From Streptomyces spinoverrucosus (GTDB lineage: Bacteria; Actinomycetota; Actinomycetes; Streptomycetales; Streptomycetaceae), in the NCBI RefSeq assembly GCF_006539505.1, contig NZ_BJND01000055.1, forward strand, positions 1-64,000: 64,000 nt of DNA. The letters are read 5' to 3'. Position numbers and translations under genes: made by a program. The notes under the pieces are model-generated. The model did no database searches, was not told where the DNA came from, and saw only the letters and a list, made by a program, of their open reading frames with translations. Shown piece by piece: positions 32,246-40,386 of the stretch. Numbering within the stretch: the stretch's first letter is position 1; every line of letters starts with the position of its first letter.

Positions 32246-32926
32246 GTGACCGGCCCGCCCCGACTGCACCCGGAGGACCGAGCGGACTTCGTAGCGGTGC
32301 TGCACCTGGCGCTGAGTACCCCGGACATCCGCGGCGCCCTGTCCGCCGACCCCACCGGCCGGGCGGCCGCACGCCTGCATGCCACGGCACTCGCGGCCGC
32401 CGACGAGATCACGGCGGTCGTTGCGGACGACTACCAGGAGTACATCGCCGTGCGCAGGTCCGCTCGGAGCGGCGCGCGCCGCCCGGCCGCTGACGGCACC
32501 CTGCTGCCCGCCCTCCTGGTGCTCACACCGCCCGTGTCCGCCACCTCCGCCGCGGTCCTCCTCGTCCTGGGCTACCTGCTCCAACTGGCCGATGTGCAGG
32601 GCACACTGCCCGGCTCGCTCGTCACCGCCGGCTGAGTCCTCGCGCTCGTCGCGGCGGTCGGCACACTCGTCGCCCTCACCGCACTGCTGCACACCGCGAT
32701 ACGCAGACGCGGCGGCCCGCCACACGCCGACCGGCTGGAGCAGGCACGCCTGAACTGGCAGCGGGCGCTGCTGGACCGCGGCATGCTGCCCTACTTGCGC
32801 CAGTCCATCCGGAAGGACCGCCAGTCCATCCGGAAGGACCCGCTCCTGCGCTCCGCGCCGCCCGAGCAGCCGCCCCCGGGCGCCCCGCCCTCCGACCCCA
32901 ACGGCGCCTCCACTCACACCCTCTAG
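32246..32926 (+). pseudogene. hypothetical membrane protein interrupted by an in-frame TGA
   Basis: From GTG 32246 (AGGAG upstream) 129 codons run to a TGA at 32633-32635. The same frame then continues for 96 codons to TAG 32924, with coherent features: a second membrane helix VLALVAAVGTLVALTALLH and the helical LEQARLNWQRALLDRGMLPY. One base change (TGG to TGA) would explain the break. A 21-bp tandem duplication at 32798-32839 repeats RQSIRKD. The first part has one helix (LLVLTPPVSATSAAVLLVLG). It is adjacent to terD-like genes, where Streptomyces often has such proteins. Function unknown. Confidence 0.68.
32798..32839 (+). repeat. 21-bp perfect tandem duplication
   Basis: CGCCAGTCCATCCGGAAGGAC occurs twice back to back, 32798-32818 and 32819-32839. 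It adds seven codons (RQSIRKD) in frame, so replication slippage has happened here without changing the frame. Confidence 0.95.
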
Positions 32927-32986
32927 CCCGCACCCACAGGCACCGCCGTATCCGACGCCCGGACACCCGAAGGAGAACCACCCCTG

Positions 32987-33415
32987 ATGTCGGTGAACTT
33001 GAGCAAGGATCAGCAGATCAGCCTCAGCAAATCCGACGGCAGCACCCTGATCTACGTCCGCATGGGCCTGGGCTGCCAGGCCGCACCCCGCAAGGGCTTC
33101 CTCGCCAAGCTCACCGGCGCACGCGAGATCGACCTGGATGCCTCCGCCGTGCTCTGCGCCTCGCGACAGATCGCGGACGTCGTCTTCTTCCAGCACCTGA
33201 CCAGCGACGACGGCTCCGTCCGGCACACCGGCGACAACCTCACCTCCGGCGCCGAACTCGCCCGCTACACCCTCACCGGCGGCGGTAACCACACCGCACA
33301 GATCATGGCGAAGGTCCACCGCACCGGCGACACCTGGCAGATGAAGGCCATCGGCGAACCCGCCACCGGCCGCACCTTCCAGGACCTGCTGCCGTCCATC
33401 GCACCCCACCTGTAA
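32987..33415 (+). CDS. shortened TerD-family protein
   Basis: 142 residues, against about 190 for the family. The N-terminal part is normal: MSVNLSKDQQISLSKSDGST, REIDLDASAVL and DDGSVRHTGDNLT. It then joins straight to ELARYTLTGGGNHTAQIMAK and the C-terminus TFQDLLPSIAPHL. The segment between HTGDNL and ELARY, about 50 residues with the second Ca-binding half, is absent, in frame. The ORF is intact, so a reduced protein might be made, or this is decay like the neighbouring terD. GAAGGAG lies upstream of the ATG. Confidence 0.78.
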   Translation: MSVNLSKDQQISLSKSDGSTLIYVRMGLGCQAAPRKGFLAKLTGAREIDLDASAVLCASRQIADVVFFQHLTSDDGSVRHTGDNLTSGAELARYTLTGGGNHTAQIMAKVHRTGDTWQMKAIGEPATGRTFQDLLPSIAPHL

Positions 33416-33477
33416 CCGCCGGCCGAACCCCGGGGTGCAGGCCCGGTCAACAGCGCTCCCCAGGAGGCAGAACCAGC

Positions 33478-33621
33478 ATGTTCGGACTGAGCGAACTCGC
33501 GATCATCCTCATCGTTGTCATACTCGTCCTCGGCCCCAAACGCCTCCCCGACCTCGCCCGCTCCGCCGGCAAGTCGGCTCGCATCCTCAAGGCCGAGGCT
33601 GAACGGCCCGCGGGGCTGTGA
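33478..33621 (+). CDS. short TatA/E-like translocase subunit
   Basis: 47 residues from ATG 33478, with AGGAGG eleven bases before it. The sequence MFGLSELAIILIVVILVLGP, then KRLPDLARSAGKSARILKAE matches the TatA/TatE N-terminal helix, the FGP-like hinge (LGPKRLP) and the amphipathic helix. The usual acidic and disordered tail of 30-50 residues is missing. TatA forms the pore for folded twin-arginine substrates. No tatB or tatC nearby. It is too short for default gene finders. Confidence 0.82.
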   Translation: MFGLSELAIILIVVILVLGPKRLPDLARSAGKSARILKAEAERPAGL

Positions 33622-33624
33622 CGG

Positions 33625-33927
33625 TCACTCCTCAGCGTCGATCCAGTGCACGCACTCCAGGTCCTGTCCCCGCAGCTCGTACTTGAGGCAGATCCGGGCC
33701 CGGACCACCGGAGGTTTCTCGTCCCGATCACGGAACTCGGTGATGACCCGGTCGCCCTCGGTCCAGGAGACTCCGTACTGCCGGGAGTAGTCGACGTCCA
33801 GCTTGTGCTCGACTGCGAGGCTCGCCAGGGCGTACTTCTTGGCGGCTTCGGGGTGCTTCCTGAACACCTCCGTGATGTCGGCGAAGAACGCGGTGTCCGA
33901 CTTGGTGTCGTAGTCAGCAGCAGTCAC
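33625..33927 (-). CDS. small conserved hypothetical protein
   Basis: 100 residues. GTG 33927 is preferred because AAGGAG ends six bases upstream; an ATG two codons earlier touches the same site. The sequence has VTAADYDTKSDTAFFADITE, RKHPEAAKKYALASLAVEHK and CLKYELRGQDLECVHWIDAE. No membrane segment or signal. It is convergent with the tatA-like gene, three bases apart. Similar small proteins occur in many Streptomyces; function unknown. Confidence 0.68.
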   Translation of the reverse strand: MTAADYDTKSDTAFFADITEVFRKHPEAAKKYALASLAVEHKLDVDYSRQYGVSWTEGDRVITEFRDRDEKPPVVRARICLKYELRGQDLECVHWIDAEE

Positions 33928-34211
33928 GGCCATCTCCTTGAGCGGCAGTGTTGGGAACATCCCCTGTCTCCAGGCTGCTACGTGCCTCACCCGCACGCCA
34001 GTCGGGGCCGAGAAGCAGCCTGGTCGCCCACGGTCGTCCGCAGCGGCGAGGAAGGGAGCACAGGCCTGCGACAGGAGCTCGTGCACTCGGCTCGGCCCGG
34101 CAGGGGCCCGGGAGCGTACGTGATCTTTGCCGGTTGTTCATTCGGTCGCCCCGTCGGCACGTATCCATGAGTGGGACGATCCGGCGCCTGATGGACCGTA
34201 CCGGAGGAACG

Positions 34212-36521
34212 ATGTCCCCGAAGAGAACCTACGCCGCGCTCGCGGCCCTGAGCTTGGCCGCCGGCACCCTGGCGGCCGCTGGTGTGGCGAACGCGGATCA
34301 CAGACCTCAGCGGCCGGTGGCCTTCCAACGCACCGCCACCTACCCGGTCTTCCAGAACCGGCCGGCGGGTGAGGACACGGCCTCCGAGACCGTCGCGGAG
34401 ATATCGGCTGTGAGCGAGGACGGCAGGACGCTCGTCTACACCGACGCGGCGGCCCGGCGGATCGGATTTCTCGACATCAGGCACGCCGAGCGCCCGCGCG
34501 GGCTCGGCACCCTGTCACTGGCGCAGTTGGGCGACGCCGAGGACGAACCCACCTCGGTGTCCGTGGTCGGCCAGTACGTCCTCGTCGTGGTGAACACCAG
34601 CGCGAGCCACACCGCCCCCTCCGGGCGACTCGACGTCATCTCCCTGCGCGACCGCAAGCGCGTCGCGAGTTTCGACCTCGGCGGGCAGCCCGACTCCATC
34701 GCGATCAGCAAGGACAAGCGGTACGCCGCCATCGCGATCGAGAACGAGCGCGACGAGGAAGCCACCCCGCCCGGTGGCGAGGAGGGTGACCTGCCCCAGC
34801 TGCCGGCCGGGTTCGTGCAGATCGTCGACCTCAAGAGCGGCTCCTCGCCTGCCGGTTGGCGCACCCGGGCCGTTCCGCTGACCCATGCCGACGGCACCGC
34901 GCTGCCCACCCTGGCCGCCGCCGGAATCACCGAACCGACCGACCCGGAGCCGGAGTACGTCTCCGTCAACAGCCGCAATCAGCTCGCCCTGACGCTGCAG
35001 GAGAACAACGGCGTCGTCCTGATCGACCTGCCGACCGGCCGGATCACCAAGGCGTTCAGCGCCGGTACGGCGTCCGTGGGCGGCATCGACACGGTCGAGG
35101 ACGGCACGATCGACCTGACGGGTTCGATCACCGACGTGCCGCGCGAGCCCGACGCGCTGGGCTGGATCGACGACCGCTACCTCGCGACCGCCAACGAGGG
35201 CGACTGGCGCGGCGGCACCCGCGGCTGGTCCGTCTTCGACAGCCGGACGGGGAAGGTCGTCTGGGACGCGGGCAACAGCTTCGAGCGGCTCGCCGTGCGC
35301 TACGGGCTGTTCAACGAGGGCCGGTCGGAGAACAAGGGCACCGAACCGGAGGGCCTGGCGATCGCCGAGTACGACGGCGTGCGCTACGCCTTCGTCGGCT
35401 CCGAGCGCAGCAACTTCGTCGCCGTCTACGACATCAGCCGGCCCACCCGTCCGGTCTTCCGCCAGGTGCTGCCCACCACCAACGGCCCCGAGGGCCTGCT
35501 GCCGATCCCCTCGCGCGGCCTGCTCGCGGTCTCCAGCGAGGAGGACGACGCCGAGGCGGGCGTACGGGCCTCGGTGAGCGTCTTCCGTCTCGGCAAGGGC
35601 ACCCCGGCGTTCCCGGGGATCGTCTCGGCCCCGGACTCCACCGGCGCGCCGATCGGCTGGGGCGCGCTCGGCGCGCTCTCCGCCGTACCGGGTCGGCCGC
35701 ACCAGCTGTACACCGTCACCGACGCGGCGTACTCCCCCACCAGGATCCTCACCGTCGACACGGCACGCCGGCCGGCGGTCATCACGCGGGCGCTGACCGT
35801 CAAGGACGCCGCGGGACAGCCGGTCGGCTACGACGCCGAGGGCATCTTCGCCCGGCCGCAGGGCGGCTACTGGCTCGCCGTGGAAGGCAAGACCGGGGCG
35901 GGCAACCAGCTGGTCCGGCTCGACCGCGACGGGGTGACCCAGCAGGTCGTCTCCCTGCCGGCGGACGTCGCCGCGGGCCTCGGCGGACAGGGCTTCGAGG
36001 GGGTCACCGCCACCACCGACCGGCACGGTCGCGAGGTCGTCTGGGCCGCGCTGCAGCGTGAGGTCAAGACCGACCCGGCGGGGATCGTCCGGCTCGGCCG
36101 GTACGACGTCCAGGCCGGGACCTGGAGCTGGTACGGCTACCGGCTCGGTACCACCACCACGCCGGGTGACTGGATCGGCCTCTCCGAGATCACCGTGGTC
36201 GGTGACAAGCTCGCCGTCATCGAGCGCGACAAGCTGAACGGCCCCGCCGCGAAGGTGAAGCGGATCTACACCGTCGACATGCCGAAGTCGGCGGCCCCAT
36301 CGGGCTCCCTGCCCGTGCTGCCCAAGAAGCTTGCCCACGACGTCCTGCCCGACCTCCGGGCGACGAACGGCTGGACCCAGGAGAAGCTCGAAGGCCTGAC
36401 CGTGGCCGGCAACGGTGACGTCTACGCCGTCACCGACAACGACGCGCTGGACGACGCCACCGGGGAGACGGTCTTCCTGGACCTCGGCTCCAGCAAGAGG
36501 ATCTTCGGACGGCGCGGCTGA
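34212..36521 (+). CDS. secreted esterase-like phytase-family protein
   Basis: 769 residues from ATG 34212, with GGAGGA just before it. The signal peptide ends ANA|DHRP (about residue 28). The N-terminal half resembles a YncE/alkaline-phosphatase-like beta-propeller (AEISAVSEDGRTLVYTDAAA, GQPDSIAISKDKRYAAIAIE, SERSNFVAVYDISRP). The C-terminal half matches the esterase-like domain of phytase-type proteins: YDAEGIFARPQGGYWLAVEG, GQGFEGVTATTDRHGREVVW and GDWIGLSEITVVGDKLAVIE. Predicted extracellular; phosphate-ester hydrolysis is inferred. It is terminated by the hairpin at 36543. Confidence 0.85.
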   Translation: MSPKRTYAALAALSLAAGTLAAAGVANADHRPQRPVAFQRTATYPVFQNRPAGEDTASETVAEISAVSEDGRTLVYTDAAARRIGFLDIRHAERPRGLGTLSLAQLGDAEDEPTSVSVVGQYVLVVVNTSASHTAPSGRLDVISLRDRKRVASFDLGGQPDSIAISKDKRYAAIAIENERDEEATPPGGEEGDLPQLPAGFVQIVDLKSGSSPAGWRTRAVPLTHADGTALPTLAAAGITEPTDPEPEYVSVNSRNQLALTLQENNGVVLIDLPTGRITKAFSAGTASVGGIDTVEDGTIDLTGSITDVPREPDALGWIDDRYLATANEGDWRGGTRGWSVFDSRTGKVVWDAGNSFERLAVRYGLFNEGRSENKGTEPEGLAIAEYDGVRYAFVGSERSNFVAVYDISRPTRPVFRQVLPTTNGPEGLLPIPSRGLLAVSSEEDDAEAGVRASVSVFRLGKGTPAFPGIVSAPDSTGAPIGWGALGALSAVPGRPHQLYTVTDAAYSPTRILTVDTARRPAVITRALTVKDAAGQPVGYDAEGIFARPQGGYWLAVEGKTGAGNQLVRLDRDGVTQQVVSLPADVAAGLGGQGFEGVTATTDRHGREVVWAALQREVKTDPAGIVRLGRYDVQAGTWSWYGYRLGTTTTPGDWIGLSEITVVGDKLAVIERDKLNGPAAKVKRIYTVDMPKSAAPSGSLPVLPKKLAHDVLPDLRATNGWTQEKLEGLTVAGNGDVYAVTDNDALDDATGETVFLDLGSSKRIFGRRG

Positions 36522-36542
36522 CCAACCCCACGCCGCTCATCG

Positions 36543-36573
36543 GGCGGCCACCAGCACTTCGCCGGTGGCCGCC
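36543..36573. terminator. bidirectional hairpin terminator
   Basis: GGCGGCCACC (36543-36552) pairs perfectly with GGTGGCCGCC (36564-36573), loop 11 bases, between the convergent phytase-like gene and reductase gene. Confidence 0.75.
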
Positions 36574-36613
36574 TTGGCGCCGTTGATTGCTCGGCGAAGT
36601 TCCGCAGCGACGT

Positions 36614-37228
36614 TCAGAGGACGTCGTAGGTCAGGTGTGTCGCGGTCGATGTCGAGGTCACGCTCCGCTGCACCAGCGTGCGCGGAGCTCCGCCGGTGAA
36701 CAGCGGCGTCCCGGCGCCCAGCACGACGGGCGCGAGGTGCAGCGTCAGCACGTCGACCAGCCCGGCGTCGAGCGCCGAGGCGATCGTGGCGCCGCCGCCC
36801 ATGAGGACGACGTCGAGGTCCTTCCCGCTGTCCGACGACGCCGCCTCGGCGCGCTCGCGCGCGGCGGTGACCGCGTCGGACAGAGCGGTGGTGACGAACG
36901 TCCAGTCGAGGTCGGTGAGTCGCACCGACTTCGGCGGCGAGCTCGTCACGACCACGAAAGCGGGCTTGCCGACCTCGCCGGCGCCATAACCGGTCTTGTC
37001 GTCCCAGCCGTTCGGCCCGTCGACCACGTCGAAGAGCCGACGGCCCAGGACGACGGCGCCCGAGCGGGCGGTCGCCTCACGCAGGACCCGGCGGTCGTCG
37101 GAGTTTTCGGAAAATGCCCAGGTGTGCAGGGCCTCGCCGCCGGTGCCGAGCCCGTTGTCCGGGCCGGGGTCGGGCCCGGTGACGAAGCCGTCGAGGGAGA
37201 CCGAGATGTCGGCGATGATTCGAGTCAT
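36614..37228 (-). CDS. dihydrofolate reductase-like/RibD C-terminal domain protein
   Basis: 204 residues. The RibD_C/DHFR fold is recognised from MTRIIADISVSLDGFVTGPD, then VVLGRRLFDVVDGPNGWD, VVVTSSPPKSVRLTD, and the NADPH site DVVLMGGGATIASALDAGLV. Members are reductases with unknown substrates, often called dihydrofolate reductase family proteins. Monocistronic, 85 bases divergent from the toxin-antitoxin pair. Confidence 0.88.
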   Translation of the reverse strand: MTRIIADISVSLDGFVTGPDPGPDNGLGTGGEALHTWAFSENSDDRRVLREATARSGAVVLGRRLFDVVDGPNGWDDKTGYGAGEVGKPAFVVVTSSPPKSVRLTDLDWTFVTTALSDAVTAARERAEAASSDSGKDLDVVLMGGGATIASALDAGLVDVLTLHLAPVVLGAGTPLFTGGAPRTLVQRSVTSTSTATHLTYDVL

Positions 37229-37300
37229 GCCAGGGCAGACCCGATCCGCCGCCCGAAGTCATCGCTCAGTGCCACAGGCCGCGCACGGGAGGATCCCGAG

Positions 37301-37306
37301 TAGGAT
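37301..37306 (+). promoter_or_regulatory. -10 element implying a leaderless antitoxin mRNA
   Basis: TAGGAT at 37301-37306 is a good actinomycete -10 box only 7 bases before the antitoxin ATG at 37314, so transcription would begin at or next to the start codon. No spaced Shine-Dalgarno is present (GGGAGG lies 22 bases away). No convincing -35. Confidence 0.5.
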
Positions 37307-37313
37307 AAGTAGC

Positions 37314-37577
37314 ATGAGTGAGCCCACCGGCAAGTACTCGATCACCATGCCGCGCGACATCGCCGAGGCCGCAAAGGCGCGCAGCGGTCCCTCCGGTCTG
37401 TCCGCCTACGTGGCCGCCGCGGTCGCCCGCCAGATCGAACGCGACAACCTCAACGAACTCATCGCCGTCGCCGAGGCCGACCACGGCCCCATCACGGACG
37501 AGGAGATCCAGGCGCTGCGCGACCAGCTCCATCAGGCCCGCCGCGAGCAGATGCGGGGCGGAGCGGACACCGCGTGA
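37314..37577 (+). CDS. ribbon-helix-helix-type antitoxin
   Basis: 87 residues. The N-terminus KYSITMPRDIAEAAKARSGP, then SGLSAYVAAAVARQIERDNL fits a ribbon-helix-helix DNA-binding fold (basic strand, two helices). The acidic C-terminus (AEADHGPITDEEIQALRDQL) would wrap the toxin. It is paired with the downstream PIN toxin by a four-base overlap. It probably represses its own promoter together with the toxin. The mRNA appears leaderless. Confidence 0.82.
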   Translation: MSEPTGKYSITMPRDIAEAAKARSGPSGLSAYVAAAVARQIERDNLNELIAVAEADHGPITDEEIQALRDQLHQARREQMRGGADTA

Positions 37578-37987
37578 CCCGCTCCCCCGCCGTCCCCGGC
37601 GGCACCCTCGTTCTCGACAGGGAGGGGCTGGCCAAGGCCGTGCTGCGCGACCGCACGGTCACGGGCTGGCTGGCCCTGGCCCGCGGCGACGACCTGCGCG
37701 TGATCACGTCCGCGGCGACTCTGGTCGAGGTGGTCCACCCGCGAATCAACCGCCCGGCCCTGGAGTGGACGCTGTCCCGCCTGGTCGTGGAACCGGTCAT
37801 CGAGCCGGTCGCCCGTCACGCCGCAGCCCTCCTCGCCGACGCCGGTCTGCACGGCCACAAATACGCCATCGACGCCATGCTCGCCGCCACCGCCCTCGCT
37901 TCCCCCGGCCCCGTCACGATCCTCACGTCGGATCCCGAGGACCTGACTGCGCTGTGCGGCGGACGGGCCACCGTGATCAAGGTCTGA
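37574..37987 (+). CDS. PIN-domain (VapC-like) toxin
   Basis: 137 residues from GTG 37574, which overlaps the antitoxin stop (GTGA). PIN-domain acidic residues are placed as expected: LVLDREGL near the N-terminus, SAATLVEVVHP (Glu), YAIDAMLAATAL (Asp about 97) and ILTSDPEDLTAL (Asp). PIN toxins are Mg2+-dependent ribonucleases that cut tRNA or rRNA. The pair forms a type II toxin-antitoxin module. Confidence 0.85.
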   Translation: MTRSPAVPGGTLVLDREGLAKAVLRDRTVTGWLALARGDDLRVITSAATLVEVVHPRINRPALEWTLSRLVVEPVIEPVARHAAALLADAGLHGHKYAIDAMLAATALASPGPVTILTSDPEDLTALCGGRATVIKV

Positions 37988-38018
37988 GCCCGGCCGCGGT
38001 TGCCGCGAGCCGCAGTGG

Positions 38019-38285
38019 TCAGCCGCGCCGGGCGGAGAACAGACGCGCCGCCACCGCCAGTACCAGCGCGGCCGCGATGAGGTACAGACCAAGACGCTCT
38101 TGGGGCACTGCCTGTGACCACACCCGCCAGGCCGAGGGGGTGTAGCCGTCGGCCGCCAGGAAGGCGCCGTAGCTCCTGGGGAGCGCGCTGGTCTGGCCGC
38201 GTACCCACAGCAGGGCGCCTATGGCGGCGCAGGTCGCGGATATCGCATACAGGGCCGTGGCGCAGCGCGGGGCCGGTCTGTGCAC
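38019..38285 (-). CDS. small membrane protein
   Basis: 88 residues with two helices: CATALYAISATCAAIGALLW and LGLYLIAAALVLAVAARLFS, the latter ending in a basic SARRG. A polar loop lies between (GYTPSAWRVWSQAVPQERLG). Streptomyces has many such two-helix proteins of unknown role. No strong Shine-Dalgarno is visible, so the start is uncertain. Confidence 0.6.
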   Translation of the reverse strand: MHRPAPRCATALYAISATCAAIGALLWVRGQTSALPRSYGAFLAADGYTPSAWRVWSQAVPQERLGLYLIAAALVLAVAARLFSARRG

Positions 38286-38393
38286 AGGTTCCCCCCGTCG
38301 TCGTTGTCGATGTCGTTGTGGTCTGTCGATTCTCGCTGTCCGTGCCCGTCACGTCCGCGCCGGGTTCACCCCGCGGCCGCCTACGGTAGATGT

Positions 38394-38672
38394 GTGAGCT
38401 ACATCGTCGTCTACGAGCTCGGCAAGCCCGTGACCGCACGATCTTCTTCGGGTGCACCGGGTGATGAAGAACGGCCCGTCCGCAGGGTGCACGCCGCGCC
38501 CACCGCCCCCGGAGAGCCCTCCGCCACGGGACCGCGGACCCTCTGCGGCAAGGACACCTTCGCCATGGAAACGGCCCGCGGTAAGACCACCGAGCGCCCC
38601 GGGGCACCCTGGTACCCCGCGGAGTACGCATCCGTGGTCTGCCCCGACTGCGATGCCGTGATGGAGACCTGA
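38394..38672 (+). CDS. hypothetical protein with zinc-ribbon-like Cys pairs
   Basis: 92 residues from GTG 38394. It begins MSYIVVYELGKPV. Cys occur in TLCGKDTF and in the C-terminal VVCPDCDAVMET, an arrangement that could hold one metal. There is no ribosome site; the bases GGTAGAT just upstream could be a -10 box, making the mRNA leaderless. Such short proteins are widespread in Streptomyces without assigned function. Confidence 0.58.
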   Translation: MSYIVVYELGKPVTARSSSGAPGDEERPVRRVHAAPTAPGEPSATGPRTLCGKDTFAMETARGKTTERPGAPWYPAEYASVVCPDCDAVMET

Positions 38673-38711
38673 CTGCGGCGGGGGGGAGCGCCCACGCTTG
38701 CTCGGTCGCCG

Positions 38712-39389
38712 CTAGTCGATGATCGGGTACCAGTCGCCGCGGCCCTGCGGGGTCAGGTCGAGGAGGTGCCAGACGGGGGCCAGGAGGTCGATGCCGCGCT
38801 CGTCGATGTCGTCGGCCATGCGTGGGTGGGTGGAGTAGAAGTGGCGGATCGTGCCGTCGCCGTCGCGGGTGAAGACGGAGACGGTGGAGTCCTGTTCGCC
38901 GTCCTTGTCCTCGCTGCCCAGGTCGTACTTGAACGTACTGTCGCCGCAGCTCAGGAGCCGTAGCCGGTGCCAGCCGCGGTTGCGGGCGTGCTGCCGGAGG
39001 GTGGGCACGTCGGCGGCTGCGGCGACGGCGAAGTCCGCGTTGCGGGAGATGTGGTGGGCGATGCCGTTGAAGCCGTCGATCCACATGGTGCACATCGGGC
39101 AGGGGTCGGTCTGCAGCTTGCCGTACATGAAGTGGTAGACGATCAGCGGGCGGTCCGGGGCGGTGAACAGCTCACTCAGAGTGACCTCGCGGACCGGTGT
39201 GTCGCCTGCGTCGAGGTCGGCGGGGCCCTCGATGAAGACGTAGTCGTCGACGGGTGGCCCCTGGGGGAGCGCCCGCCGCTGGGCCGCGACCTTCTCGCGG
39301 TGGCGCATAAGGTCGATCTCGGCCAGGCGCAGCGCTTCGCGGGCGTCGAGGTAGTCAGTCGATTCGTCGGCCAGTCTGGTGTGCCGCAT
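38712..39389 (-). CDS. DUF899-family thioredoxin-like protein
   Basis: 225 residues. DUF899 features: EKVAAQRRALPQGPPVDDYV, LIVYHFMYG, the CxxC pair DPCPMCTMWIDGFNGIAHHI (the thioredoxin-like active site), WHRLRLLSC, and the C-terminal WHLLDLTPQGRGDWYP. Members are predicted dithiol oxidoreductases. Single gene with a 210-base divergent gap to the DUF2993 gene. Confidence 0.9.
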   Translation of the reverse strand: MRHTRLADESTDYLDAREALRLAEIDLMRHREKVAAQRRALPQGPPVDDYVFIEGPADLDAGDTPVREVTLSELFTAPDRPLIVYHFMYGKLQTDPCPMCTMWIDGFNGIAHHISRNADFAVAAAADVPTLRQHARNRGWHRLRLLSCGDSTFKYDLGSEDKDGEQDSTVSVFTRDGDGTIRHFYSTHPRMADDIDERGIDLLAPVWHLLDLTPQGRGDWYPIID

Positions 39390-39602
39390 CGCGTCCTCCT
39401 GGGGTGGCCATCCCCCCGGTCCCCGAGTCTATGGCGGCTCCACAGTCGCCGACAGTTGAGCTGAAGGCGTCCGAGCCGGGCAAGTTTGACCCGGGTTTGA
39501 ATAACAGGACATGCGTTCGTGTCCAACGGCCCTACAGCGTCCCGCAGCGGGCCGCCACAACGGCCGCCACAACGGCATCGCAACAACAACGGGGGGATCG
39601 GC

Positions 39603-40316
39603 GTGAGACGTCGATGGGTGAAGGTTCTGGCGATCACAGTCGTGGTGCTCGCCGTGCTGTTCACGGCTGCCGACCGGCTCGCCGTGCACTACGCGGACAA
39701 GGAGGCCGCCCAGCTCGCGAAGGAGAAGTACGGTTACGGCAACACCACCGACGGCTATCTTGACGTGTCGATCGAGGGCTTTCCGTTCCTGACCCAGGCA
39801 GCCGGGCAGGACTTCGGTCATGTGACGCTGACCGCGGGCCGGTTCTCCATCGACACCACGAGCAATACGCAGGGCGGCTATCTGCACATCGACCGTCTCC
39901 ACTTGAACTTGCGCGATGTGAAGGTGACGTCGCTGACAGCGCGCAGTGCGGAAGCCAACCTCGCCACCGGCACCCTGTCCCTGTCGTACAAGGAGCTGTC
40001 CGGCGTGGTGACCCGGCTCGCGGGCAACGGCGGCCCGCTGCAGGTCTCCCAGGCGGCGGGATCGAGCGGCCAGGCGGCACGCGTCAAGGTCTCGGGCACG
40101 GTCGGTGGCACGGCGTTGAACACCACGGGGACGCTCCTGGCGCAGGGAACGGAGCTCTCCCTGACCGTTCCTGGTGCCGAAAGGGCCAGTACCGTCTGGC
40201 GGGTCGATCTCCCGGCGGGCGTCGGCTTCACAGCGGCGCGGGCCACCGCGGACGGCATCGAGATCAGCCTCGTCGGTCACCAGGTGACGCTTGGCTCGTC
40301 GCGCTACGGAGGTTGA
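39603..40316 (+). CDS. DUF2993 (LmeA-like) membrane-anchored protein
   Basis: 237 residues from GTG 39603, with GGGGGG upstream; an earlier GTG at 39519 would add 28 polar residues. One N-terminal helix (VKVLAITVVVLAVLFTAADRL) anchors a beta-rich domain: YLDVSIEGFPFLTQAAGQDF is the DUF2993 signature, followed by HIDRLHLNLRDVKVTSL. The mycobacterial relative LmeA takes part in lipomannan or envelope maturation. Here it is probably an envelope lipid-binding protein. Confidence 0.85.
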   Translation: MRRRWVKVLAITVVVLAVLFTAADRLAVHYADKEAAQLAKEKYGYGNTTDGYLDVSIEGFPFLTQAAGQDFGHVTLTAGRFSIDTTSNTQGGYLHIDRLHLNLRDVKVTSLTARSAEANLATGTLSLSYKELSGVVTRLAGNGGPLQVSQAAGSSGQAARVKVSGTVGGTALNTTGTLLAQGTELSLTVPGAERASTVWRVDLPAGVGFTAARATADGIEISLVGHQVTLGSSRYGG

Positions 40317-40386
40317 GGCGCCGATCGCGAGCGATGACTCGGTGACGGACGGGAGTAGTTGAGGTACAGGGGTGGCCGTTTACGTC

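Noticed and set aside
34515..36338. 607-codon leftward open frame
   Set aside because: Shadow of the phytase-like gene; rich in Gly/Arg/Asp, with no domain.
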